The translations under genes and the position numbers were made by a program. Positions 1 through 11,782 of a DNA stretch of 64,000 bases are shown here, piece by piece. This stretch comes from Chromera velia (taxonomy: Eukaryota; Sar; Chromeraceae), in assembly GCA_018398765.1 (NCBI GenBank), contig JAHBMJ010005857.1:50980-114979 (forward strand), read 5' to 3'. Position 1 is the stretch's first letter. The number at the start of each line of letters is the position of its first letter. Below the pieces are notes generated by a model, which saw only the letters and a program-made list of their open reading frames with translations, was not told the DNA's origin and did not search any database.

Positions 1-2
1 TN

Positions 3-71
<69 letters not shown>

Positions 72-92
72 GTCTGTCTCTCTCTCTGTCTC

Positions 93-127
<35 letters not shown>

Positions 128-268
128 TTTGTGTGTGTGTGTATGTGTGTGTGTGTATGTGTGTGTGTGTGTGTGTGTGTGCCCTCTGTTGCTCTCCTTT
201 CTGCGTGTGAGGGCACGCGTACTTATGAGTTGACTTGCATTGGCTCTGTTGCCACTTCATGCATGCAG
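1..268. repeat. CT/GT microsatellite, ferlin intron end
   Basis: The window opens inside an intron of the ferlin gene. Bases 1-128 are almost pure CT repeat and 129-182 are GT repeat. A short unique stretch runs to the acceptor CATGCATGCAG at 258-268. Base 2 is unresolved (n). Confidence 0.85.
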
Positions 269-3200
269 GTATTTGACGAGCGCGGTCTTTGCGGTGGAGA
301 CCACTTTGTGGGACAGTACGACCTCAGCCTGGCATCTCGTCTGCCCTGGTTGGACGACCCCTCGAAGGCCAACGAGAAGACCAGAGCCAGGGCAACTTAC
401 GATGCCTCGTATGCGGTGATGCAGCTGGAAACTCGGCACGCGAAGAAGAGGGAACGGAAGCGACAAGAAAGGAAAAAGCAGAAAAGGCTGGAGGACGAGA
501 AGCAAGAGAGAGAAAGGAGACGTCAATTGAGATTGAAGGGCGTCAAAGCAGGGGACACGAGCAGTCTTCTGAGTGAAGATGAAGACTTGAACGAGATGAG
601 TGGAGACAGGAGTGGGGGGATGTTTAGAGGATCAGAGGCGAGCGCTTCGTCGAATCAATTGTCGTCTGTAAAACACCAAGCACAAGGGCAAGGCAGCGCA
701 GGTAAGAAGGAAAAATAAAAGGTCGTGAATGATTGTTGCTGAGGAAAACCCCTTTTTGAAACTGAGGGAGGGAGGACTGGGGGAATGGAATACCTTTGAA
801 TTTCTTTCAGTTGAGAGTGTTCTTGAAATCAATTTCAAACCAGACCGATCATGTGTTGTGATATGATGGGTGTGAGGGTAAGGATGGGGCAAAAAGGTGT
901 GGGAGTTAACAAACAAGCTATAGGGCTAGTTGGCATGTGTTTCTGTCCGGTCCTTGTATCACTACAGCCTCTTTTACTGGAGCCTCTTCCTCGATCATCA
1001 ATCAGGGCAACAAAGTTCTCTTTTTCCTCGTTCTTCCTTCGTGTTCTGCTACGGTTGTTTCTTTTTCGCCCCTCTCTTTCTCTTTGCTTCTTGCTCTTTT
1101 GCTTGCTTTCGTTCGTTCATTCTTTTGTTCTTTCTTTCTTTCTTTCTTGCTTGCTTGCTTGCTTGTTTTCTTTCTTTCTTGCTTGCTTGCTTGCTTTGTT
1201 TCTTTCTTTCTTTCTTTCTTTCCTTCCTTCCTTCCTTCCTTCTTTCTTTCTTTCTTTCTTTCTTTCCTTCTTTCTTGCTTGCTTTTCTTTTTTCTCTTTC
1301 TCGGTTTCTTTCTCTCTGGGTGTGTGTGTGTATACGTGAGTGTGCGAGTTAACACCAAATATGAATATGGACGCAAGGCAAAGTTTGCTGATCTCTCTTC
1401 CCCCCTTCTCTCTGCAGATGACGGAGCCTGGCACGAAGTGATGTGGAATTTCTTCCGAAAGGGCGAGACTGGGCTCGTCGAAGGAACGAGGGGTGTCCCC
1501 TTGGAGAACTTTATTCTCCGCACAGTCCTCGCAGACAAGAACCAGCAGCGAGTTGTCAAGAACTCAAAAAGGGTCAGTCAGCCTCTCGATCCTGGGCGTT
1601 ATAAAAGACTCTTCTGTTCGCTCATTTCTCATGAAGGAAAGCTTGGGAAGAGCTGAAACGAACGGTGGCAACTCAAACGTAAGTCGGTCGGTCAAGAGTC
1701 GGAAGGCAGGCTGGTGGTTCAATGGTGTGCGTTTGCGTTTAGTGCTCTTACATTTTCCTCTATGCTAATTAGAGAGTACAAGATATTTATTCTGGTGGCT
1801 GCCACTCCCCCTCGCTTGTACCCTTCTCCCTCTCAGCTCGCAAAGAGTCACCACCCGGAGGACAAGGAGAAAGAGGGGCAGAGCAAGGGGAAGAAGGACG
1901 CTGCGATGGCCCCCCCCTCAATCACCCTGACTGGGACCTCTTTTCTGCTGGAAGAAATCAGCAAACTGTCCGACGTCAGGGAGACAGACCACCGATATGA
2001 GTCTGCACAGGCGAATCACGAACACTTTTTCAAAAGAGGAAGCGGGACTGAGGGAGTCAGTCAGTCAGTCAATTCGTGCGGGGACACACCCGTTGCTTCC
2101 ACTCAACCTCCTGTTTCTGCATGGGAGGGGAGGGATGGAACGAAAAGGGGTGAAAAACCTTGTCTTGTCAAAAAAGCAGGTGCTTGTGCAAGCAAGAAGA
2201 GGACGCACAGAAGCTGTGACTGTTAGAAAGAAAGTTACAGAACTACCGATCTCCGTGCATACCCGGCTGATTGTCCAGCTTCGCTCCATTCAGTTACCCA
2301 TCCATCTATCCTCACGTGCACTAGACGCAGCATCCACCCAGCCACTCATCGATCTATTCCTTGCAAACGGAACGTAGAAGTGAAACTTTATGAAAGGAAA
2401 CCCCGCAGATCCATTTTATGGTTTTATTCTCTGCATGATCTCGGATTGCATCTTCAATCCGTCCGTATAGTTAATCTCCACGCTTGGTGACAGTCAAAAA
2501 GCTGTGCACCTGGGTACCGGCTGCTTTTTGGCATTAATTGTTTTTTGGGAATCGCAGCAGAAACAGTGTGAGAGTACTGTGTTGCTCCCGATTTGGGTGT
2601 TGTGACAGCGCCTTTTGTCATTCCTGTTTGTGACTTGCGTCTATTCTTCGACTATAGATGCTTTCCTGTTCTTAGCATCTTGTCATGTCACGTTTTCTTT
2701 TCCTGGCTTGACTCCGAATGCAATGCAGGAAAAGGGGGAGAGCGGGAAAGACCGTTTGGATTCGTCAGGAGATGCAGAGAAGAGGAAAGACAGAGAAGAG
2801 GATGCGGGTGTCGACCTCGGGGGATTGAAGGGACGACTTATTGGGAAGGCCGATGATCAAGGAGGGGTAGAATTGGAGTTTGCCGCAGAGGAGGCAAAGA
2901 GGATCTGTGGATCGCTTTTTTGTGACTATATTGAGACTGAGCTCAGCTCTCTGATCATGACAACTCCCCCAAATCTTTTCTTCGACACACACTTCAAAAA
3001 GGAGAAAAACGATGAGTCAGTCAGTCACTCAGTCAGTCGAGTCTGTCGAGTTTCATATGATGCATTCCATCCTCATCAATCTCGCTCGGGCTTCGTCACC
3101 TCACATTGCAATCAAGTCAAATCAGTCTGATAGATCATTTCTCATCTTCTTTCCTGAGTCACTCGTGATTCATTCTTAAGCTAAGGGCGTGCCTTTTTTG

Positions 3201-3728
3201 GCTTCTCAGCATAAATGAGCATTGGCCGTCTGTGATACTCAAGCACTCCACCCACCCACCCAACCGCCCGTGGGCGTCTCACCAGATCCTCAATCGCGCC
3301 GTCTCAACTCCCTTCTTGTCCGCTCTTTTGCTTCCCAAAGCAACGACCACCAAAGAGATTGGAAGTCTTGAGTTTTTTGTTTTCTTCGCCTGTGTCTTGT
3401 CTGTCGGAGGAGCAGGAGAAACACACGCCCCCGTTCTCCCTTCTCCCTTCATCTTGCGTCCACCCAAGAAAGAAAACTTCAGTTTACCAATACACGTACA
3501 TCCAAGCACTATTTCTCTTTTCTCCTCTTGTTGGCACTCTCTCTGCCTTCGATCCACCGAGCAGGGGAGACAAGCGCACGGGGGGACGGCTGGAGGCCGA
3601 CGGCAATTTGGAGGATGCAGACGATCTGTTGGGAGACTTGTGGTTCCGCAACAAGCCCTTGACCAGGGGGACAAACAAAGATGTCGCGTTTGGGTCTGTC
3701 TGTCTGTCTGTCTCTCTCTCTCTATATA

Positions 3729-3799
<71 letters not shown>

Positions 3800-5518
3800 C
3801 CAAACGGTCTTCCTGTTCGCGTGTCGGACTTTCTGACTCCTTGCTCTCCTCTCCTTTGTTGCTTGTTGTGTTTGCGAAAGAAAAAGAAGAAACAGATGAG
3901 GTTGAAGCACAAAGAACGAGAGTGAGAATGAATGAATGAATGAATGAATGAATGAATGAATAACATACTCCATCTGTCTGCTTGCCTGAGTCTCTCTCTC
4001 ACCGCCTGCCCGACTGCTTGTCTGTCTGCGTGCCTGTCTTCCGGTAGGAAGACAAAAGGAAAGAAAAGACAACATAGTATGTCTGTCTGAATGAGTGAAT
4101 TAGAGAAAAAAGATAGAAATCATATGGTCTTTTTGTCTGTCTATCTCTCTCTCTGTCTGTCGGTCTGTTTTTCTGCCAGCTAGTTTGTATCGGTCAAATG
4201 GTGCGGAAACTTGATCGGAAATTTTGGAAGCGAGCGGGAGGGATGTTTTATGCGCGTCAATTGAGATGACAGATTGAGGTCTCCTTATGGGTTGCATGGA
4301 TGAGTGCTTGATTGCATCTTCGATGGGAGAGAGGCACCTCTCTTCTCTCCTTCATGTCCTTCCCAGTGTGTTGCCCTGTGTCCCCTAAACTCCATTATTT
4401 TGCTCTTCTCTCTTTTGCGTTGCCCATCTTTCCTTTCTGGCATCTTTTCTCCACTCTCCTCCACTCTTCTCTCCTGCCTGTTCTCTCCGAATTGATGACC
4501 TGATGCGCAGATTTATTAAGAGCTTCACATGGCTCGAGCAAGAGACCCGGGAGGGCATTCGTCGTGGTGAGGAGCTCAAAGGGAAAGAGATCAAAAAATT
4601 CGTAGAAGAGTCAGTCAGTAGGTCTGCAGGAGTTTTGAATTGAAGACAAGCAAAACAACGTCAAATTGCTGCCCGGGTTTGGCTTCTGATGCTTCGTTCC
4701 TCTAGTACTCTCCCGCCCTCCCTCCCTCTCTGTCACTCAATGCACGTATGCCCCTTTGAGACATGTGAGACGCCCTGTGGGTGACCAAAACGAATACTCC
4801 TCCCTTTGGCCAGATCGCTCTACTCACCTAGGGACGTTTTCCTTGTCTTCCCCCTGCAGCATCCAGCATATTGTGATATGACAATGCATATATTGAAGCC
4901 GACTTGAACGCAGGCAGCTTTGGTTTCTTCCTTTTCTCTCCTTCTTTGCATCTGTCCCTCCTTCCCTTCCCTCTTGCAGCACTGCCTCAGATCCTCGTGC
5001 GCTGTACCAAGAATTCAAAGTCGGTGGAGGACAGAGCAACACCGAGGATTTTTCGTTCTTTTCAGGCATTTTCTTCCTCAATGAAGTTGAATGATGGATC
5101 GACTGCATTCGGTGGCATCTTTTTGACGGACATTCCACTCCCTCCTTCTCACTTTTTCGCCCGCTTCTGTCTGCATCTGTAACCATCTGTGTGCGTTTGT
5201 GTAAAGCAGAGCATGACTTTCATTTTCCATCAAGTTAGTTGAACGTAGACGGGTAGAGAGGTGAAAGGAAGCGTATTGCGTGTGTATCAGGCCCTTTTTT
5301 CCCTCCCATCATTTAAATGAATGACCGTGTTTGCTTTGCTTTGCTGAATCAACGCATGCAGGTGGGTGTGCCGTCCCGTCTTCGTCTCCGGCTGTATGCC
5401 ATCAAGGGACACGCAGTGCAGTGCCTCGGCCACCCAGAGCTGGTTGTGGCGGTTGGACAGACGTCTCTTCCGAAGGAGAGGTCTGTCTGTCTCTGTCTCT
5501 GTCTCTCTCTCCCTCTCT

Positions 5519-5555
<37 letters not shown>

Positions 5556-6336
5556 CGTGTGTGTGTGCGCCTCTCTTTGTTTGCTTGGTGCTGATGGAGG
5601 TCTTTTTGATTCTACCGGTCTTCGTCGTTGTTCTGATTAGACAGATCTATTTTCTGAGGGACCGGCACTTTCTGCGGTTCATTCCAGGTCTCTGCTACTC
5701 CTGAGACAGAGAGAGAGAGAGAGAGAGAGGAGGAAGAGCCTGCATGCATGCATGCAAAATGAATGTGTCTGCGGTTAATTTCTTTTAGTGTGAGAGCGAC
5801 CCCCTTGCAAAGACCAAATTACATCAGCGGGATTTGAGCGCAGCTTTGTAAGGAGTGAAAAAGAAAAGCGACCCAGGCCTGTACAGATTTAAACGCACTT
5901 TGTACGTGAATCAAGTATCAGTTCGCTTCCCAGGCATATGAAGATATATTGGGACCAGTACCTTTGCACGTTTGTCTGTTTGAGCGAGTGCGTACATCCA
6001 TGCAGGTACGGTAAGACCGAAAGTGAGCCTGAGTTCCGGAAGGTGCTGCAGACGGATATCCAGCTCCCCAGGGACTGGAAGCTCTCTATGCAGGTCGGTC
6101 CGTGTGTGTCGGTGCCGATAAGCGTGTCGTGTATGTTTGGGCATGTGTGTATGCAGAGGCTTGGGTATATCGGTCTGGATTTTTCTTGTTTGGAGTTTCT
6201 TTTCCTTGTTCATAAGTGACGGAGCCAAAGGAGGGAAAAACGAAAGAAGAGGATAGAAAAGGGAGACGCAAACAGAAGAGGCAGGCAGGCTTGGCGCACG
6301 CATGCGGATTTAAGAGTCAGTGAGTGAATCAACAAG

Positions 6337-6384
<48 letters not shown>

Positions 6385-6816
6385 TGTGTGTGTGTGTCTG
6401 TGTGTGTGTGTCTGTGTGTGTGTGTCTGTGTGTGTGTGTGTCTCTCTCTCTCTGTGTGTGTGTGTGTGTGTGTGTGTGTCCAGATTCACGACCGCACCGA
6501 CACAGGCTCTTCCCTTCTGGGAACCTCCTGGTTGGACCTAGAGGACAGATGGCACTCGAAAAAGTGGGGGCAGTTCAAAGAAAAGGGGATCGTGCCGAAG
6601 GAATACAGGAATCTCCTGGCCATCAACCCTTTGTCCAAATCCTTCAAGAGAGACGCCAACAGCTCCTTGGCGTGCAGAGAGAACGCCTCAGATGGCAGGT
6701 CGGCAGGTGTGCTGGAGTGCTGGGTGGAAATGATTGAGGTCGGCATGATCTCAAACAAAGCCAACAGACTGAAAGACATCTCCGCTCCAGAAGCTCTCAA
6801 AATGGAATTGAGGTCC

Positions 6817-6865
<49 letters not shown>

Positions 6866-8598
6866 CCTCTTTTTCTCCCTTCCCTCCCGCCCCCCTCCCT
6901 TTCATAATTTATTAGATCTATCTCAATTCTACGCAAAGCCTTGTGTGTGTCAGCCGACGTGTGTATCTTGACCGGCCGCCCTCAGAATGAACTGAAATGA
7001 AATGGAATGGGGGCAGAAGGTCTCCTTTGGCTCTCTCTCTGATCACCGGCTTCCCCTGTAGGCTTCTGCCTGCCTGCATGGTTGCTTTGGGCCATCAGCA
7101 GAGCCTCCGCTTCTGACAAGGCGGCACAGTGAAGACCTGTTTCTGTCTGGTTCATCATGCATGCATGCACAGCTGGAATTGCCCGAGCACCGTATTTCCT
7201 TCGTGCAGGTTAGTGGTGTGGAGCACTTTGAACGTGAAGAGGGTTGACGGAGGAAAGGTGGACATCATGGTGGAGGCAACTTTGAACTGTCCTTCTTTTC
7301 AAGAGAAGGACCCGAGAAGGAAGGTCACGCAGTCTACAGACACGCACAGAGCCTCAACAACAGGTCCGTCAATTCCGTTCGTCCATTCTGTGATTTGACT
7401 GAGGGGTGTTCTTTATCTCTGTCCTTTTTGTGTTCCTTTCTCTCTCTTTTTTCTCTCACTCTGTCTCTCTGTCTCTCTGTGTGTCTGTACAAGTATGTGT
7501 ACGTTTGTGTCTGTGTATGGGCCTGCGTGTCAAACTTGATAGAGCCCTTTCTGCTTCTTGTGCTTACGGAGCTAGGTACGGAGAGTCCGCTTGGCTTTGA
7601 ATGCGCAACACAGGAAAGGTGCATGCTTCTGCGGTGTCTTCTTGTGTGTTGAATGGGCGGCTGGCTGCTTTGGTATGCTCTGGCAGGAGACGGAGAGTTC
7701 AACTGGCGAATGGTGTGGCCGAACATCGGCATGCCCCTGGAGGCCTGTACGCTAACGATCGGGGTGAGGGACGTCAACGTTCTCTCCACCAGCAGAATCG
7801 GTAAGTGAATGGGAGGGTGGATTTAATGGCAGCGTGTGTCTGAAAATGGGTCATTGTAACCTGGAGCCTCTGAATAGAGTTTTCCCTCTCGGTGGAAGGG
7901 ACTCACTCAGTCTCCGATGCCTTTCTTCCTTTCTGCTCCCTTTTGCACTGAGACTCGGGGGGGGGAAGCCGTGGCATCGTGTTCGGTTGATTTAGTGAAA
8001 AAATTGGTTTTGTTTTCTTTCTTTTTGTTTTCCCCATAAGACAAACAGACTCAGGTACATCTCTCTATTGTTATTCGGTTACTAACAATCCTAGGGTCCT
8101 TGCGACAATGCGGACTTGTGTTAATCTGCGGACAGAGATGGTGCTTCCCCTCTTTCTGGCTGCCACTGGAAGGGTCGCACACAGAGGTGTTCTTTCTGTG
8201 CACGTAGAGGTGCAAAGCTTTTTACCGTCTGAGTGTCACATCAAATCAGTGACTTTTTGTCTGTCTGTGTGACTTTTTGCTGAATTAATTCAGGTGAGGT
8301 CACTTTGAATTTGGTGCGTTACTTCGACCACGTAGAGAAGAACCTGGAGCCTCTGAACGTGAACTCTGAGTTGAAACTTCGCGCAGCACCGGGGGTGGAG
8401 GAGGAGGAAGAGGGGGATGCGCACCTGCATTCGGGGGGGGAGGGGGACGCAGACGGGGGAGTGGGGTCAGTGGTGGTGTCCCTTCAAGTGCTCAGACAGG
8501 GCGACGCTGACCAGAACCCGGTAAGTCTCTTGCTCTTTCGGTTCACTGTTTGGTGGGGGAGTGGAGGGGTAGGTTGGTGGGGGGGGGCACAGAGAGTG

Positions 8599-8646
<48 letters not shown>

Positions 8647-8783
8647 TTCTATCTTTCTCTATCTATCCTTCTCTCCTTCTCTATCTTTCTTTCTCGCTTT
8701 CTCTCTCTCTCTATCTATCTAACTATCTATCTATCTCTCTTTCTATCTCCATCTTTCTCTCTTTCTCTATCTCTCTTTCCCTT

Positions 8784-8819
<36 letters not shown>

Positions 8820-9360
8820 CCTTTATCCCTCCCTCCCTCCCTCTCTCCCTCCCCCCCTCCCTCTCTATCTCTCTTTCTTTCTTTCTCTCTCTCTTTCTCT
8901 CACTTTCTCCTTCCATTCTTTCATGAGTTTCTCGTTTTTCTTCCTTCCTTCCTCCCTCCCTTCCCTCTTCCTCCCTTCCTTCCTTCCTTTCTGTACGTCA
9001 ACCTCCCTCCGCTCCTGACGTTGTGTCGGAACTTGTTTGGTTGCACCATGATGTTGTTATTCATTCCGTCAAACGAAATGCATGCAAACCGAACGATTGA
9101 TGCAGGTGGGAGTCGCATGGGACCAACCGAACAGGGACCCTGAATTGATCATGCCGACAAACGGAAGAACATGGGGCGATATGCTGGCGTCAGCTGGGTT
9201 GTCCTTCAAGTTTGCGCTCCCTGGAATGGCCAAATGGATTTTCATCGGTGCTGCTCTCCTGTTAGTTTTCCTTCTCTGCTTTTATCTCATCGTCGCGTTC
9301 GGAAGCCCAGCTGCCATTGCTGCGAACTCGGCTGCTGCAGCTACAGGTCGACGCCGATGA
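269..9360 (+). CDS. Ferlin (multi-C2, tail-anchored), C-terminal 14 exons
   Basis: Ferlins are tail-anchored multi-C2 proteins that act in Ca2+-regulated membrane fusion; in Apicomplexa they serve microneme and rhoptry secretion. Exons: 269-701, 1418-1572, 1837-2055, 2729-3015, 3565-3693, 4511-4609, 4980-5085, 5362-5480, 6006-6093, 6484-6812, 7209-7363, 7687-7800, 8294-8520, 9106-9360. Every junction keeps frame, giving 904 codons plus TGA. Ferlin marks seen: VFDERG and a C2 strand in exon 1, [10 protein letters not shown] in exon 2, [10 protein letters not shown] in exon 10, then LVVWST, the DTH motif in QSTDTHRAS, and [11 protein letters not shown]. The last exon gives one hydrophobic segment (about [20 protein letters not shown]) and a short tail, as expected for a type II tail anchor. 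Exon 1 carries a highly charged Lys/Arg/Glu insert of about 45 residues. The 5' part lies outside the window. Most donors are GTCNGT. The family call is firm; the functional role is inferred from relatives. Confidence 0.92.
1110..1300. repeat. TTTC/TTGC/TTCC polypyrimidine tract in ferlin intron
   Basis: Runs of TTTC interrupted by TTGC and TTCC blocks lie in the intron between ferlin exons 269-701 and 1418-1572. The coding strand is almost pure pyrimidine. Long open frames across it are low-complexity artefacts. Confidence 0.85.
3694..3962. repeat. GTCT, TA and GAAT microsatellites in ferlin intron
   Basis: The intron starts with GTCT repeats that form the donor itself. A TA-type repeat at 3721-3800 and a GAAT tetranucleotide repeat (about 9 units) at 3926-3962 follow. 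Confidence 0.85.
5481..5560. repeat. GTCT/CT/GT compound microsatellite in ferlin intron
   Basis: The donor of the exon ending at 5480 runs straight into GTCT repeats, then CT, then GT repeats. Confidence 0.85.
6337..6482. repeat. CT/GT microsatellite before ferlin exon
   Basis: CT then GT repeats with regular CTGT interruptions run directly into the acceptor CCAG before the exon at 6484. The GT tract takes the place of a normal polypyrimidine tract. Confidence 0.85.
6813..6870. repeat. CT microsatellite after ferlin exon
   Basis: The donor GTCCGTC at 6813 is followed at once by a CT repeat of about 40 bases. Confidence 0.85.
8590..8995. repeat. CT/CTAT/CCCT/CTTT compound microsatellite in last ferlin intron
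   Basis: About 400 bases of pyrimidine-only and CTAT repeats lie between ferlin exons 8294-8520 and 9106-9360. No coding content is supported. Confidence 0.85.
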
Positions 9361-10490
9361 GGCAATGCGGCTCGGTCTTCCAAGTTGGATGCAGACTTCA
9401 GATCAATATAAACTTTGATCGAATCTTTTGCAACTTACAAAAAAAAAATAGTATTATATCAATTTGTATACTATTAATTTGCTTCTAGATTTGCTTTTAA
9501 GTTGCTATATCACTAAGATTGAGCTCTAGAGCCACACCTACCCCGATTTAAGTAACAATATACAATCAACATAACTTGTTACATAAGAGCCAACAGATTA
9601 AACAACTTAGGTTAAGGCAAGAACATTAATTCAATTTTGTTTTAAAGACGATATATTCAAGGCTCAGGCTTGCAAGCAATTAAGAAATGTAGCTTTTATA
9701 TATTTATATAAACCTCTAGTTTCCTCAGTTTTCTTTTAGCCTGAGATTTGGAATTTGTTTAAGTTGATCATCCAGTAAGAGTGATTCATTCTTATTGTAT
9801 AGTATGATATACTCAAACCGAAATCTGACAATGGACTAGTAACAGGGATTCCTGGAACATAAATCGTATAGGCCAGACGCTAGGAACAAACTTTAAGTCA
9901 ATGCCCCACTAAATCCTATCTTAAGATTTCTGATTCTATCCTAAGCGTTACTAAGTGTATCCTATATTTTATCCTATTAACTCTTTCAAAACAGAAGTTA
10001 TTATAAAATTAGAAACTCAACAAAACATGTATGCCATGGACTGTCAGCTAACTACTAAGGTTAGCTAAGAGCTTGGCTCGATTTCACTGAGTCATTCACC
10101 TAGTCATTAACTTGACATTAAATAAAATGGAGAGCTTATAGCAATCGTGTCGAATCTAGGACTTATAGTTGCATGTTATACATTAAATAACTTGAATAAT
10201 TTGATTCATTCATACAGTAAGTATGATGTTGGCTAGGGTATAGGTTAGGGGCCTAAAGGTAACATTGAACATTTAAAAAAAAAGAAAAAAAACCTGCCTA
10301 GTTTGAGATGTTGAGACAATTACTATTTTGTAATGCATCCTAGAACAAAACTAAGTTATAGTCTAGCTCTAGGTCTAGCTAGTAAAGTATAGGTTAACAA
10401 CAATACATAAGAGTCGTGTAACAATTTAGATAATCAAATTTATTTGCGCAGCTTAATTGATCGATCAAGGGTGGATTTCAGACATATGCA
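9361..10490. other. AT-rich spacer downstream of ferlin
   Basis: Composition changes sharply to AT-rich right after the ferlin stop codon. I see no long open frame, no tRNA and no clear repeat. Short A runs occur at 9440-9448 and 10275-10290. It probably holds the ferlin 3' UTR and intergenic DNA. Confidence 0.7.
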
Positions 10491-11728
10491 CTAGCAATCA
10501 CTAGCACATGTACGGATCTTGCCAAATGTGGACAAGGCAGCACAATTGGCCATAAATACACGGATGATGCTCGGAGGCAACTGCAGTTGAAATTGTGTAA
10601 CCGGGGCTGCCTCACCTCGAGAATTCATGTCAACACAAATTGTTTTCTTCCCTCTCTTTTTCTCTGCGCGCGCACTCACACACGCACGCACACACAGACA
10701 CACACCTGTTTTCCGGTCGTCTTCTCTGCCCAAATTTCTTTTCATTTGGAGAAGTAGGAGCGATGAAAATCGACTGCTCGATCCGTCGCTCCGTGTAAGC
10801 TGACTCCCCCCTCCGCTCTCTTGCTCCTTTCCTTCTCCACAAATGATGGAGCTTTCTTGTACAAATGAACATGCACGCGCAATCGTTGATCGATCGATCG
10901 ATCGTTCTGATTCGACCAATCAATCGATGCACCCACAGCAACAAACACGCATGTACAGCTTGCAAGACAGCAGGCGTTCACAAAGGAAAAACAAGGAACC
11001 ATCGGCAATAACAGTAATTAACTTGCCGGATGAACAACAAAGAATGAACAATCAGGAAAAAGACGTTGAGCCCCTCGCCAGCTCAACCGACCGACCGAAA
11101 GCTACAACAACAATAGGTCACCTCTCTTTTTGGTTTACTTCCGTGTTGAGGGGAACAGAACGAATCGACTGGGGATTGCTCGGCCATAGGCATGCATGCA
11201 GTCAGCAGCATCACACGGCACGAGCTGGCTGTGTTCTCAGGCTTTCTTGTCTTCCCCTCGTACTGCATTTCTTCCTCCTTCCTGTCCTGAAGCGAACGAA
11301 AGAACGAACAAAAGACCTAGTCATACCTAACGAACGACGAAAGAGTCGGGCAGCCAGGCAGGCAGCCGGCAGAAGAAGACCGAGAAGAAAAAAGTGGAGA
11401 GGGAGAGAGGGAGAAGCGGGGAGACTCGGAGAGAAGCAGACACACATTTGAAAGAAAGAACTTGCAACAAGGCCGTTTGCATGCCTGCCTCCCTGTCTTG
11501 CCGGCTCCCCCCCCTCTGAACCCACAGGGGGACCGTCCATCCACCCATCCCCTTCTGTCTGCCTTGTCAGTCTTCCATCCCCTTCCTTGGCATTTCCCAC
11601 CTCTGCCTTCTCTTGTTGCTCTAAGTGGAGAAGTCAGCCAGTCAGCGAGTCGGCTGACGACCGCTCGTCTCTTCTCTTCCCTTCACAGCCAACCAGCTGC
11701 CTTGTTGAATTCGGTTGGGTCGAGGACA

Positions 11729-11782
<54 letters not shown>

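Noticed and set aside
10491-10630. Possible last exon of a minus-strand gene (acceptor AACTGCAG, stop near 10491)
   Set aside because: All three frames are open for a similar length and I found no upstream exon that joins in phase, so no frame can be chosen.
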